Source: Mycoemilia scoparia (lineage: Eukaryota > Kickxellomycota > Kickxellomycetes > Kickxellales > Kickxellaceae). From it: a DNA stretch of 64,000 nucleotides. This document shows positions 33,201 to 44,466 of this stretch, in pieces. The position numbers and the translations under genes were made by a program. Below the pieces are notes generated by a model. The model saw nothing but the letters and a program-made list of their open reading frames with translations, did no database searches and was not told the DNA's origin. Position 1 is the first letter of the stretch. Every line of letters starts with the position of its first letter. The DNA lies in assembly GCA_027575805.1 (NCBI GenBank), contig JANBPU010000061.1, positions 1 through 64,000 of the forward strand, written 5' to 3'.

Positions 33201-36200
33201 GAAAGAATGATATCTAGGGTTCCAGCTCTATCATCACGACCATCAGACAGGGGGCTTGAAATTGGAGACTCTTCTTTTAAAGATAAAGGCAATCGTCGCC
33301 ACACTTCACATGCAGTTCCTGAACAAAGCCTGACGAGAATGGACCCCGAGACACTATGGCTGGTCCAAAAGCTTCTCAAGGCCATTAGAAACAAAAAGCA
33401 CGCATTTGAACAGTACTATGATAATCTTGATACTTGGTACAAGCAATATATTGACAATTATCCTGGTCAGTATTCTGAGACCTCAGACCCCATTCTGTAT
33501 TCACTTATAAAGGAGAGATATCCGGAAAGTGCAACTCCATCACCATTCCTTGGGCAGGACAATTGGTGCCATTTACAGGCGCCAAGCTCAATGATTCCTA
33601 GCGTTCCAATGGGCTCTCTTGATCCATCATTCACGATGTCTCAGGGGTCTCGTCAAAGCATGGACCTGTTTTCTAGCCCCGGAAGTCCAGGGAGAAAGGC
33701 ATCAACAAAGAAACCGGAGGGTGTATCAAAAAGGCGTCGTCGAAAGTCTCTTATCCACGCATTCACAGGAAGCTCGAGCTCAGAAAAGAAAGGCCTGGTT
33801 TCCAATGTGCCTGGATCCAGCAGCTCTAGACGGCAGTCCAGTATTGGGGGAAGTTCTTCTAGTCATAGCTCCAAAAACCTGGTTTCTCTATTTGCTGCTC
33901 TGTTCCGTGTTGGTGCTCATAGAAAGCACAGTTACTCGAACTTTATTGACCCGATATACCCATCTGTTGCAGCCTTGCCTCAAACCGCAAGACAGCTAGC
34001 TGGGCCATCATCGGGCACAAATCTTCGAATGCGGCCATCAGTTGGATCCAATGTATCGGCTTCAGCCCTGCCTCCAAGGCCACGCCATGAAACAACGCCG
34101 GCTATTAGTCATACTGCTACGGCTACACAGTCTACTCCTGTCCCCCTAACCGCTGAATCAAGGCAGCGTAGTAGCAATGCATTCGCGAAACTGCCCTCAA
34201 TACAGGACTTTGAGCTCATAAAGCCTATTTCTCGGGGTGCGTATGGGCGAGTTTACCTTTCGCGTAAAAAGGCAACCAATGACGTTTATGCGATCAAGGT
34301 TATGCGAAAGTCGGATATGATTCATAAGAACATGGTATCCCAAGTATTAACTGAAAGGCGTGCTTTGTCGCTATTGCAAACGCCCTGGGTTGTCAGATTA
34401 TTTTATGCATTCGATTCTCGTAGGCATCTTTTCTTGGTTATGGACTATTTGGTTGGTGGTGATCTTGCTGGTTTGCTACAAGTTTGGGGAGTTATGGAAG
34501 ATGATGCGGCCCGCTTCTATACGGCCGAGACTGCTTGTGCTCTTGACTATTTACACCGCAACGGAATTATTCATCGCGACTTGAAACCAGACAATCTTTT
34601 GATATCCATCGACGGTCACATTAAACTCACAGATTTTGGACTCAGCCAGATTACAGTAAAGGGCGGAGATGACTCCGCATCTGATGCTGAAGATCTGCCT
34701 GAGAGGTTTAAAGCCGTAAAGACCAAGAGAGCATCTGTTACAAATCGCGTCTCCTTGCTTCGCCCTACTTCCCAACTAAGAACAGCCGCCCCGTCAACTG
34801 CTGCATCAGCTGTATCCATGTCCTCGGCTATGGATATACAAACAGCAGCAAGGCCTCCACCTACTTCTCACCGAAATATCAAGCGCAACAGCCAAAATAG
34901 TCGCAGATTTTTGGGAACCCCAGACTACCTTGCGCCAGAACTTTTGCTTGGAACTGGTAACGATGCTGCAGTGGACTGGTGGGCACTTGGTATCTGCCTT
35001 TTTGAGTTCATGTGTGGATACCCACCCTTCACTGATGAATCCCCAGAAGCCATCTTTAAAAACATTCTCAATCATGCTGTAGACTGGCCTGAAGAGGAAG
35101 GCTACATACCAGACGACGCGATAGATCTCATCAATGTTTTGCTTAACCCAGATTCCAGCCAAAGAGGAGGATTTAAAGAGATCCGCGAATCGAAATTCTT
35201 TTCTGGTTTTGACCCTGAAAAGTGTCTAGATATGGAGCCACCATTTATACCACAGCCAGAAGATGAAGCTGATACCAGCTACTTTGAAGCAAGAACCCGC
35301 CCGGATATGCAGCGACTTTCCAATGCCACATTTATGCAACCTGATAATGCAGCGTCTCCACCAAAAACCGCATCAATTGCTAGTTCTGGAGAGGAGGAGG
35401 ATAAGACATTTACTTCGGAAAAGAAGGAGCGTGACAACACCCAATTGGATCTCTCCCAGGATGACACCGAGGAGGAAGTTGAGCAGGATAAGACTCGAGA
35501 GGATTCTGAAGTAAAGTCTCGAAAGCGATTTAGTGATCTAAGCCATGATCATCAGGAGGTTAAAGAAAACAGTGACCAAAAGGCTACTATTAAGCAAGGG
35601 CATGCCGACCACGCTGTTCTTAAAAGTAAGCCTCAGTATCACTCTGAGTCCGAAACGCTTGGAATTAACACTCCAGACCTGCAACATAGAGTCCGTCATC
35701 AAAAAGCCAAGACTTCTAGTGTTGCGATTCCGTTTGGACAGCCACGGCATGAATCGGACAGCACTGGTCGCTTATCAAAATCTTTGGCTGACGCAATCAC
35801 CTCAAACCCGGGACCATCGTCATCATCCCAAAGTCGCACGCTGTCTCGTAAAAATTCTATTGCTTCATCGCTGCGTCATCATCGCAGGCAACTTTCTGCT
35901 GGATCAGCTCTAGGATTCCTTAAGGGACACAGTCTGGGTTTGAGGAAAACATCTGGATCAAGCCGCACCCAGCACCCAACAAAGTTATCTGGGACAAATG
36001 CCGAAAACGTACCAAACCGTAAAGGAGATACGAAATCACGAGAAGGCTCATCAGGTCGAAAGACACCTAATTCCAGCAGGGCGCATAGCAAGTCGACACA
36101 CAGCCGCACTCCGAGTGAAACCGTGGGAGCCAAAAAGTCAGATTCGCACAACGATCATGTATTTGATGACTTTGCGTTCAAAAATGTCACATTGCTCAAC

Positions 36201-37037
36201 GATGTTAATCGCGATGTGTCTGTGGGCAGCATTCCTGGAACGCCCAACATAGGCTCATCTGCAATATCATCCTCGTTTGGAAGCTCTAGCGGTGGCCAAC
36301 CTCTAAGAAGACAGTCAACAATTCAGGGCGATTTTTCACAAGCGCAATACACAACAGCCAGTGGGAGCTACAATTCAAGCAGCGGAACCGGACTATCACA
36401 TGTCCCTGGCCAGTTAACCATTCCGACTTCATCGATGCGCATCCCCACTTCGCCTTTGTGCTCTCCGTCGGTCTCTTCCCCTAGCAATACATCCCAAGCT
36501 GCAGAATCTCCTAGAACGCGCCCACCACTAAAGGTATCAACCACATTTAGTGGCCCTCTTACTACTGGTCCTAAAACATCAGTTGGAATTGGTACGCCAT
36601 CACATCGTTACAACCAGATTAGCAAGGATATCGAGTTGGAAGGCAAAGAGTATCCCATCTCTGCATCTCCATTCTATGATTCTGGGCACCGACAAAGCCG
36701 CGGCAGAGCAAGGTCAGAAACTAATCCCTTGCTTAGCTCAAACCCGTCCAGCTCATATAATACACCCATTGGATCTAGCACTGCAACACCCACTCGGGGT
36801 CAACTGGGTTTGTCTCGTGGCTCTCCTGTCCAGCCCTACTTTCAGCCTCACCAACAACAACAACGTGTAACAAGCGAATCAACATTTAGTAGGTCTTCAA
36901 GCTATACACAAGACCAATCGACAACCAATTCACCACCAGCTACATATTCTGGTGCGACCGGAAAGCAGGATCGCAAAGGCAAAACTGGCTCTCCATCAAG
37001 ACGCAAATCCATTCTCTCATCAATTTTTAAACCCTAA
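27271..37037 (+). CDS. Rim15/Cek1-family (Greatwall-like) AGC protein kinase, giant form
   Basis: Serine/threonine kinase of the Rim15/Cek1/Greatwall group, which in yeasts integrates TORC1, PKA and phosphate signals and phosphorylates endosulfines to inhibit PP2A on entry to quiescence. Two exons, 27271-28085 and 28217-37037; 3211 residues, far longer than yeast Rim15 (about 1770). Most of it is Ser/Thr/Pro-rich disorder. A C2HC-type zinc finger spans residues ~1833-1852 ([20 protein letters not shown]). The kinase domain is ~2270-2600: glycine loop SRGAYGRVY (~2277), catalytic Lys in AIKVMRK (2299), HRDLKPDN (His 2391), DFG (2411), GTPDYLAPE (APE 2511). The ~100-residue DFG-to-APE insertion is the group's hallmark. 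The ~600-residue tail shows no receiver domain and I see no N-terminal PAS domain. The intron acceptor is a tandem TAGTAG, giving optional inclusion of one Ser codon. Confidence 0.92.
28214..28219 (+). promoter_or_regulatory. Tandem (NAGNAG) splice acceptor
   Basis: The intron of the Rim15-like gene ends TAGTAG. Both AG sites keep the reading frame; choice of the first includes an extra AGC (Ser) codon. This is the classic arrangement for subtle alternative splicing. Confidence 0.6.
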
Positions 37038-37226
37038 TAACCATAAAAGTGCATGATAGCTACTCTACTGTTTTTAAAAACTACTTGCATAAATAATTTT
37101 CCTTGACTCTATTCTTATTGCAATGTATCTCTTAAGTTTAAATCTTATATTTTTTACTGGAAAGTTTAAATTGGTTATAGTGACCAAAAAATCCAAATAG
37201 GTGCTGTTTAGGATCTCTATGTTTTT

Positions 37227-38028
37227 TTAGCTCTCAAGCCGTAACAAGAGCTTTCCGCTGACACTGTCAACATCAACATGAACCTGGGTCATGTCGCGAA
37301 TCACATAGTCTGCGCCTGCAGATCTCAATTCTTCCTCACTGAAACCAGTAGTCAGAGCAACGACAATACTACCAGCGGCCTTTCCCGACTTGATACCGGC
37401 TAGAGCATCTTCAAAGACAACACATTTTGAAGGGTCTAGTCCAAGATTGGCGGCTCCACGGTTAAATGGTTCAGGGTCTGGTTTTCCATTGAAAACCTCG
37501 TCGCCAGTGATCATATCGGATTGGGACTGAGGGAATTTGAGGTATTCGAGCCTTTTTGTTGCCAACATTCTTGTTCCTGATGTTACAATAGTCCATTTGT
37601 TTGGAGGGAGTGAACCCAGAAGCTCCAGGGCACCGGGAATTGGGAATATGCTGTCATAATCTTCGACAGCCATGCCTTCAAGCATATTTACCGTTTCGAT
37701 ATTCTGGACTTCTTTTGGAAAGAATGTCTGCAGGACTTTTAGTGTTGGGACACCATGGCAGGCATGGTAAACTGTTTTTGGGTCTACTCCATGTTTATTC
37801 GAAAACCAGGTGTAGACATTTTCGGTGCATTTGAGGGTATCTATTTAAAGAGGCATAAGAATATATTTTTGGTGTTAATACTAGTAGTGGTAGTGGTAAT
37901 AGTAGTAGTAGTAGTAGTAGTAGCAATAGTAGTAGTATGTGACTGTGTTACTTACGAATAAGAGTTCCATCTAGATCAAATAGCAAGCCGTCGGCAGTTA
38001 GTTCCTTTACACTGGTGGAAGTGGTCAT
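37227..38028 (-). CDS. Glycerol-3-phosphatase (HAD family, Gpp1/Gpp2-like)
   Basis: Predicted cytosolic HAD-superfamily phosphatase hydrolysing glycerol-3-phosphate to glycerol, the last step of osmolyte glycerol synthesis in fungi. Two exons on the minus strand, 37956-38028 then 37227-37840, with a GTAAGT...AATAG intron of 115 bp that contains a TAG-triplet repeat; 228 residues, close to yeast Gpp1 (250). Motifs: nucleophile loop LLFDLDGTL (Asp18, Asp20), cap residues including KHGVDPKTVYHACHGVPT, motif II WTIVTSGT, the Lys in GDEVFNGKPDPEPF and motif IV CVVFEDALAGI. The start was chosen as the ATG directly before the nucleophile segment; the open frame extends upstream with a hydrophobic run that is probably untranslated. 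A related function (2-deoxyglucose-6-phosphatase) is possible within the same family. Confidence 0.85.
37879..37936. repeat. TAG triplet microsatellite in intron
   Basis: Some eighteen TAG/TGG-type triplets within the single intron of the glycerol phosphatase gene. Confidence 0.85.
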
Positions 38029-38801
38029 AATTGCTGGCAGGGTTGTTTTATAAAGATATAAAATAAAGATAGGCAATATGAATATATGATAAATAGGAGA
38101 AAATAGTGGCTCAAGAGTCAAAAGAATAAACACCCCTTATTTAACTTTTCATGATTCTAAAGAGCAAGTGGACAATGTATAGGAAATATCATTTGCGGAT
38201 AAACATTATTGGAAGCACACTGTCACTTTTAAACTGATAATCGCGGCACACTCAACTTCCTTTGAATCTTCCCTAAAGTACAAGTTACCTCATGATCCTG
38301 GAATGTATCCAAGTCTCATTTATAATTAGTGATTTACCTTGCTCTTTTAGTATGAGTGGGCAAAAGAATGCATGGATATCATCCAATCTATTTGTCAGCG
38401 AACTCCAATCAAAAGCTTTTGATGTTACTGTCTAAGCAGATTATAAAGGAGACTAGGCGTTATGTGGCCGCAAGCTTCTCCAGGCCTTAATATACGCTAA
38501 GGCTTGGAATTCAGTTTAAAGCCAAGATGGGAACGAGCTGTATGTGTTTTGGGCCTTAGATGTTCATACTGGCATAGTATGCAGACCAACTAGGAACCCA
38601 TTGGACCTCTTGGCTAATATACAAGACTCCAAAAGTAGATCTTGTCTCCGGGTCAGGATCCTTTAGGCTTAAATCCACAACGTGAAAATAAACAAAGTTT
38701 GTAGCTTGGCAAGAAAATATACTATTTACTATTGTTGTTATTACTGTGACCGCTATTATAATACAGCAAAGCTTAAAAAGGAAAAGTGGATCAAAGTGAT
38801 T
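38029..38801. other. Spacer between phosphatase promoter and carrier 3' end
   Basis: About 770 bp. No ORF of note and no repeat copy recognised. It must contain the phosphatase promoter and the 3' processing region of the mitochondrial carrier gene. Confidence 0.5.
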
Positions 38802-40030
38802 CTATTCATAATTGCTGGCCAAGTCTTGGGCTCCGTTTTCCTTCAGTGACTCAAGCCATCCCTTGACCTTTTCGTACACCATAAACGTGATAGCCTGTCC
38901 AGGAGCGACTCTAAGGATACGTGGGGTAATGCCACGGTACAATGCGGACCAGCCTTCCTTCTGAATAAGCTCGGTAGTAACGGTCTTTATACGCGACCAG
39001 CCACTTTCGCCCTTAAGGTTAGGTGTCCGCTGAACGCGGGTCTTGATAGTGTCGATCGGGCCGTTGGACAATGGGCCCATGGCTCCACTGACTCCACCAA
39101 GAATCAAATGCTGGTAGCTAGGGAGCTCATCGACATTCTGTAGCTTTTTGGCATATGCTTTGAATTCCTGGTACGCAGTAAAGTTAACGGCCTGATTTGT
39201 TGCTTGGCGTATCGCTGTCAGCGTGACCCCCTTATATAGAGCGCTAAAGCCCTCCTCGCGTATAATCGTGTATACCGTGTGAGCAGCATTGCGATACTTT
39301 GGGACATCCATAGGATCTACGGTTGAATGGCGCTGTGCCTGTAGGCGGATCTTTACAACTTCCATTGGCGTCACAACAGCAACAGCTTCTGTTACGCCTG
39401 CGCCCAGACCAGCAAAGAATGTAGCTGTTGTGCTTACATTTCCAGTCTCTGGATCACGAAGCCATGACTTGTATAGCTCAAATGAAGAAAAGCGAATGGC
39501 CATCTTTGGTACGATCCCAGAAACCACCGCGCCCAAACCCTTGTACAGCGCAAGTATACCTTCGCGTTGGACAATGCGCACACCTACTCCAACAAAGCTA
39601 TTAGATACGGGTGCTCTAGTTGCCGATCCATTTGCAACAATATTGGCAGTATTTCCTAGTGCTTTTGAAGTATTAGCAGCAGCGGCCCTCTACAATTATG
39701 TAAACAACAAATTGTCAGTCCACAAACATGTCATTTTTTGGCGACATACCATCCAGGCATCGTTTTCACAGTAGATAAGGGTAAATTCAGATGTGGCAGC
39801 AGCGGCGGTGGTGGTCAATAATATATATTACTAGAAAAGCTGCAGTACTGTGTAGATTCGTGTTTATAGGGCTTAATATGTTTGTTTGGGCTTACATGTC
39901 GAGATTTGAGCTGCATGCGAACTTTAATGGTATCGAGGGGGTGGCACACCAGAGCCTCGGCACAGCCAGCAACGCCGCCAGCGACCAGGTGGGTCGAGAG
40001 GTTATTTGCCTTCCCATTATCTTTGGACAT
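38802..40030 (-). CDS. SFC1: Mitochondrial succinate/fumarate carrier (Sfc1/Acr1-like)
   Basis: Inner-membrane carrier of the SLC25 family, most like yeast Sfc1, which exchanges cytosolic succinate for mitochondrial fumarate to link the glyoxylate cycle and gluconeogenesis. Two exons on the minus strand, 39896-40030 and 38802-39689; 340 residues. Three tandem ~100-residue repeats each carry the PX[DE]XX[KR] signature: PLDTIKVR, PMEVVKIR and PIDTIKTR. Sfc1-typical stretches include CHPLDTIKVRMQ, ALYKGLGAVVSGIVPKMAIR, MEVVKIRLQAQ, RQATNQAVNFT and RVAPGQAITF. An extra Ala/Asn/Ser-rich loop of ~28 residues begins exon 2, between the first helix and VRIVQREG. The start is the first ATG before LVAGGVAGCAEAL. 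The intron is 206 bp with GTAAGC and TTGTAG. Confidence 0.9.
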
Positions 40031-40956
40031 GGTAGTTTGTTGACCGGAAGTATTTGGATATTAACTGGAAATAGAAACAATCTAGGATAGGCAGCTTTGT
40101 TCAAAATGGCAATTGTGTGTCCAGCAATAGCTGTGTGGAGAAGAGAGGTGGGTGCAGAAAGAAACAGTTACTTTTTTATTGGAAATAAAGTGAAAGCTGG
40201 AGTAAAGGCCAAAACCGTTGACCATGCTAGGAGTATTTATACAAAAAAATCATATGAAATTGAATTCTGTGGGTTGAATCCTTTATGCGCTGGTGGCAGG
40301 CAGAAACCAAGTTACGAATACATGGAAAGAATGAAAGGAGGGGATAGGATAGGTCACGCCGAGTTGGCTGGCAAGAATGGATCAAGCGTTGAGGGGGATA
40401 GCAGGCATCGCGCTAACATCTGGCAAAGGCCAGCCGGACGATGGTGGGGTGCGCTCTGGCCGATACGGGCACATTCTTTCCTGACCTATGAAAGCCAAGG
40501 TGCTTGTCATCACAGTTCCAGCCAACTTTCTCATTAATTGGCTTTATTCAGTCATTATTTTCTTATCTTATCTTCCTGGAGATAGGCACGTGCTTTGCCA
40601 ATGGTTGGTAATGATGATACCAAAAGAGGAATTATGCCAGGGAAGGGGGATTGGATCTGGTAAAAAAACAGGTAATTGGCTTTAGGTTTATCAAATGGGG
40701 ATGCATGAGTGGGCTCCCTCGAAACCCTTAATTGCCATCGAAATGCATGTGCAAATATTATCAAGCTCAAGTTCGGGCTTTATCTATTCCAAGTTGATCT
40801 CTGTTATCTCTTGCCCTCTTTCGCTGAAACTTGTTCACCACATACATGGATGTAGCTTCATTTCTGGACAGTGTCTTATCGGCCTATATCAATGTAAATT
40901 GTCATATTGCTCTTTTCAAAGTCATTGAAATAGCTTCATGTCAAAAGATACAAGTA

Positions 40957-41068
40957 TCATAAATTTTGAAAGGCACTATTTGGTGGACAACTGCTATAGG
41001 GGCGATCACTGCAAAATAGATGACCACCATTTATTGGCAAATGGTCATCCTTCAAAAATAGTCTCCCA
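40957..41068 (+). mobile_element. MITE family A, copy 7
   Basis: TA|TCATAAATTTTGAAAGG at left and TCCTTCAAAAATAGTCTCCC then A|TA at right. The interior has TATAGGGGCGATCACTGCAA and ACCACCATTTATTGGCAAAT. Confidence 0.8.
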
Positions 41069-41166
41069 TATGCACTATAACATATGTGGTGGTCTGTGCG
41101 TTTACAGCAAATCAATGGGTGGTATCCAGTTGTAGTTTTTTGCTTGCCACCAAAAGCATGCAGATA

Positions 41167-41283
41167 TGGATCATAATGTTTTAAGGGCATTTTTTGGTGT
41201 TCAATGATTGCGGAGACAATTACAGCCCAGTGTGTGGCCACAGTTCATTAGCAAATAGTCGCACTTCAAAAATAACCACTCCA
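41167..41283 (+). mobile_element. MITE family A, copy 8
   Basis: TA|TGGATCATAATGTTTTAAGG at left and CACTTCAAAAATAACCACTC then CA|TA at right, 117 bp. Same orientation as its neighbour 98 bp upstream, but the sequences differ at many sites, so this is not a recent tandem duplication. Confidence 0.8.
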
Positions 41284-41476
41284 TATTGTTTCGGCATTAT
41301 TGTATTGTTGAATTTAATAAAAATGCAGTATTTGGAACTTTAAAAAAGCTGGCCAGAGTCCCAAGTCAAGCCATATAATAATGAAAGCAGCGATAGCAAT
41401 GGAAAAGAGTAAAGATAAATGTATTAGTGATAGTAGTGATGTAAAGTTGTGACTAGGATGTGAAATGGTATTGTGC

Positions 41477-42184
41477 CTAAATCGAAAGAGAGCCTAGTCC
41501 TAGAGCTGCGACTGCTGATGAGACTGCTACAGCAGCCAAAATCAGGCCTTCGTTGCTAAATTTGTAGCTACTAGTGTTCTTGTGAGACTGGCGGTAGGGT
41601 CTGAATAGCGAAAATGCAGACCTGGCACCACTTGTGTCGGAGCGGGTTTTGGTCTCCTTGTCGTCGGAAGCCGACTTTGAATGCTTCTTGGTTTTGGATT
41701 TAGATGACTCTTCGTCTTCATCCTTACCCTTGTCCTTGTCCTCGTCCTTGTCCTTGTCCTTATCTTTTTCCTCATCAGAATCGGACTTCTTTGAGCTAGA
41801 TTTAGACTTAGATTTGGTTTCCTTACTCGAATCGGCTTCTTCAGATTGATCCGTCGTGGTGGCTGTTCCTTTGCCAGTAGCTTCTTCAGTTGCCTCTGTA
41901 CTCTCCATTTGGCCTCTGGTGGAAGTGTCCGTAGCCTGTAAAGTTTTGGCATTACTAGTAGTTCTCTTAGCCGTTGCCGTAGCTGTGGCTGTAGGCTGGG
42001 TTATGCTGGGCTGTTCAGCATTGGTTTGGTCGTCTGCCTGGGTGTCTTCCGCGCTGGTTGCTTGGTTGTTCGCCTGTCTCTTGACCATAGTCATGTTCTC
42101 ACCGTGAGTAGCACCATAAGAAAGCTGGAGAATGGATACGTAGATGACAAAAATGGCAACAAAGGATCTGATCTTCATATTCAT
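41477..42184 (-). CDS. Secreted or GPI-anchored low-complexity protein
   Basis: A 235-residue intronless ORF. The N-terminus is a signal peptide (basic MNMKIRS, then the hydrophobic FVAIFVIYVSILQLSYG, with cleavage likely near YGA). It is followed by a possible dibasic processing site (MVKRQ), a Thr/Ala/Gln-rich region and a Ser/Lys/Asp/Glu-rich region with repeated Asp-Lys units (residues ~140-160). The C-terminus is hydrophobic (GLILAAVAVSSAVAALGLGS), preceded by small residues, as in a GPI-attachment signal. It is probably a cell-wall or plasma-membrane surface protein. No family is recognised. The frame is open four codons upstream from a TTG; the ATG was chosen because it directly precedes the signal peptide. 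Confidence 0.75.
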   Translation of the reverse strand: MNMKIRSFVAIFVIYVSILQLSYGATHGENMTMVKRQANNQATSAEDTQADDQTNAEQPSITQPTATATATAKRTTSNAKTLQATDTSTRGQMESTEATEEATGKGTATTTDQSEEADSSKETKSKSKSSSKKSDSDEEKDKDKDKDEDKDKGKDEDEESSKSKTKKHSKSASDDKETKTRSDTSGARSAFSLFRPYRQSHKNTSSYKFSNEGLILAAVAVSSAVAALGLGSLSI

Positions 42185-42971
42185 GCTGAACGACAAAGGT
42201 TAGTGTAGGTATATGTTAAAACAATTATTTAGGAAAGAAGAATTGCAAATATTGAATAGTTTGTATGGATATTTCGGCAAAGCTGACACAGGCTCATTAT
42301 ATAACCAACTGAACGCACCCAGCTTTCAACATATCCTGAAATGCCAGGCAAAACGATTCCCTCATGTATCAATTGTATACACCATATTTAATCACTTTGA
42401 ATGATGTTATATGCAACTTAAACAGTTAAAATGTTAACTTATTAATGGTTTTTAGTGGAATTATCTGCTTCGTCAAATATTCATGCCAAGCTATGATAGC
42501 CGATTAATATGTTCTTGGCTGATCACGCAAGAAAAGCCATTCCTGTGACGAGGCTAAGATGCCTATATTCTATTAGCTAAAAGGTTTGTTTGTGCCTGTT
42601 AAAAATATCCCTTTGTTAGTTTGGAAAATGATACCCTGTTCTTTACAAGAGATTTCTATTAATCACCAGACTTTTTGAGTGAGTGGCATTTTCTACGCTT
42701 GCTTGGAAAATTGATTGGTTGGGTTTGGTAGACACACATGGTTGGCCGAATAATTAGATTTGGATCGCGAAAAGTACTCGCTAATTGTGGCAAATTTCGT
42801 GATTAATTGACACAAAGACAGGCAGCAAACGATGCAAATTTATGAGGTGAAGCGAGACGAAAACTAAAAGGCAAAAACAGATGCATTGACACTTTAGACA
42901 ACTTTTGGTCACTTTATTGTTTTATTATAGCATTATTTATCACCAAGTTTCAAATTCACAGGATACTATAA
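42185..42971. other. Bidirectional promoter region
   Basis: 787 bp between divergently transcribed genes (surface protein to the left, J protein to the right). AT-rich; no ORF or repeat copy recognised. Confidence 0.5.
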
Positions 42972-44110
42972 ATGGTGGACACTTCTAAACGACCCTTTGG
43001 GCTTGATAACGTAGATGGAGATGATGGGGCTGAAATATCACTATATCAGATTCTTGAGGTAGACGAAAAGGCAACAGCGGATGAAATTAAGAAGGCATAT
43101 CGGAAACTCGCCTTGCGCACCCACCCTGACAAAATTGCCACAATGAAGGACGAAGGCGAGAAAGAGAGGTGCACTCAACAGTTTCAACAGCTTGGCTTTG
43201 CATATGCTATCCTTAGTGACAAGAAGAAACGCAAAAGATATGATGAAACTGGAAGCACCGAAGATCTAGACAATGAGTTCTTTGAAGAAGGAAAAGACTG
43301 GGATGCATACTTCCGTGAGTTGTGGTCTGGGGTGGTTGATGCCACTACTATCGAAGAATTTGCGAAAAAGTACAGAGGTAATTGCTGTTGCTATTTGGTC
43401 AAAGGTATTTTCTTGCGTTTGATGAAGCATAAGATTTATATATATATATATTGGTATTTCAAATTGCGTCCTTAGGTTCCAGCGAAGAGCAGAACGACGT
43501 GATTAAGGCCTATGAAGCAGGGGATGGAGACATAGACTACATACTTTCACATGTGATGTTGGCTAGTGTTGAGGAAGAACCTCGGCTGGTTGCTATAATT
43601 GAAGATGCTATTAAAGCCAAGAAGATCCAGCGCACTAAGGCATATTCTAGATCAAAACGCCTGGCTGGAAAACGTCGCAAAGAGGCTGATGCAGAAGCTA
43701 AGGAGGCTGAGCAGCTTCGAAAAGAACTTGGCCTTGACGAGGAGCTTCGTAAAATTAAGGAAAAGAAGCAGAATAAAAGAAAATCTAGCGATGATGATAG
43801 TGATAGCGAAAGTGATAGTGGCACCAAAAACAAATCAGCCAAGACAAAGCGGGGCTCAAGGAATGGGAAAAAGTCCAAGAAACAAGATGGGAGTGATGAA
43901 GATAACGACGAAGAGGCGGCATTAAAGTCGCTCATCAGAAAACGCAGTATAAGGCGGATGGACAACATTGTCGCCAAACTTGAGGCCAAGTATGCCAGCC
44001 CAAAGAAAGGTAGCAAGAAGGGTACTGCAAAGAGCAAGCAGATTCCTCAAGAGCCGAGCGAGGAAGAGTTCCAAGCACTCCAGGCCAAGCTATTTGGAAA
44101 GGAAGAGTAG
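42972..44110 (+). CDS. J-domain co-chaperone, DNAJC9-like
   Basis: Hsp70 co-chaperone resembling DNAJC9, a nuclear J protein that in animals also chaperones histones H3-H4. Two exons, 42972-43377 and 43476-44110; 346 residues, with a 98-bp GTAATT...TTAG intron containing a TA run; the splice gives KKYRGSSEEQ. The J domain spans about residues 23-92 (LYQILEVDEKATADEIKKAY) with HPD at 51-53 and KKRKRYDETG at its end. The region WDAYFRELW...TTIEEFAKKYRGSSEEQNDV is typical of the DNAJC9 group, followed by a helical basic region and acidic/Ser runs (SDDDSDSESDSG). The Lys-rich C-terminus probably carries a nuclear signal. The ATG is the first in the open frame. Confidence 0.85.
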
Positions 44111-44466
44111 ATCACACAATTCCAAGGTAGCCAAATGCTCTAAACTTTTGTTTCTTTAATTTGCGATAATATTTTTTATAGTTAGTGTAAATTACCAAAT
44201 AAATAAATCAACAAGTCTACAATTTGGCAGCAACATATATGCAATGCTATTTTATTCTAGATAGTATGACACAGCTAAAGACTTGGAAACATTGACAACT
44301 GGTACCTGTGTAGTTATATTATATTTAGGTTATATCGCTTGATTCCCCTTGCTGTTTTGGTCACTCACATACCAAAAAGAAAGTAGTCCTGTAGGCTCCA
44401 CCACGGCAGTTTGTGCTGGATAAATATGACCAGTGAACTACATTCCTCTCATGACGGACAATATTA
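44111..44466. other. Convergent 3' region
   Basis: 355 bp between the tail-to-tail J-protein and AHA1 genes. AT-rich; nothing else seen. Confidence 0.5.

Larger units (their letters stand above)
40031..41476. other. 1.4 kb spacer with two MITE copies
   Basis: Begins with the carrier promoter. A 146-codon ORF at 40097-40537 on the plus strand runs through that promoter and shows no domain or compositional sign of coding. Two MITE copies lie ~100 bp apart at its right end. Confidence 0.5.

Noticed and set aside
40097..40537. 146-codon plus-strand ORF upstream of the succinate/fumarate carrier
   Set aside because: It runs antisense through the carrier's promoter, shows no family features and has an amino-acid composition typical of random reading.
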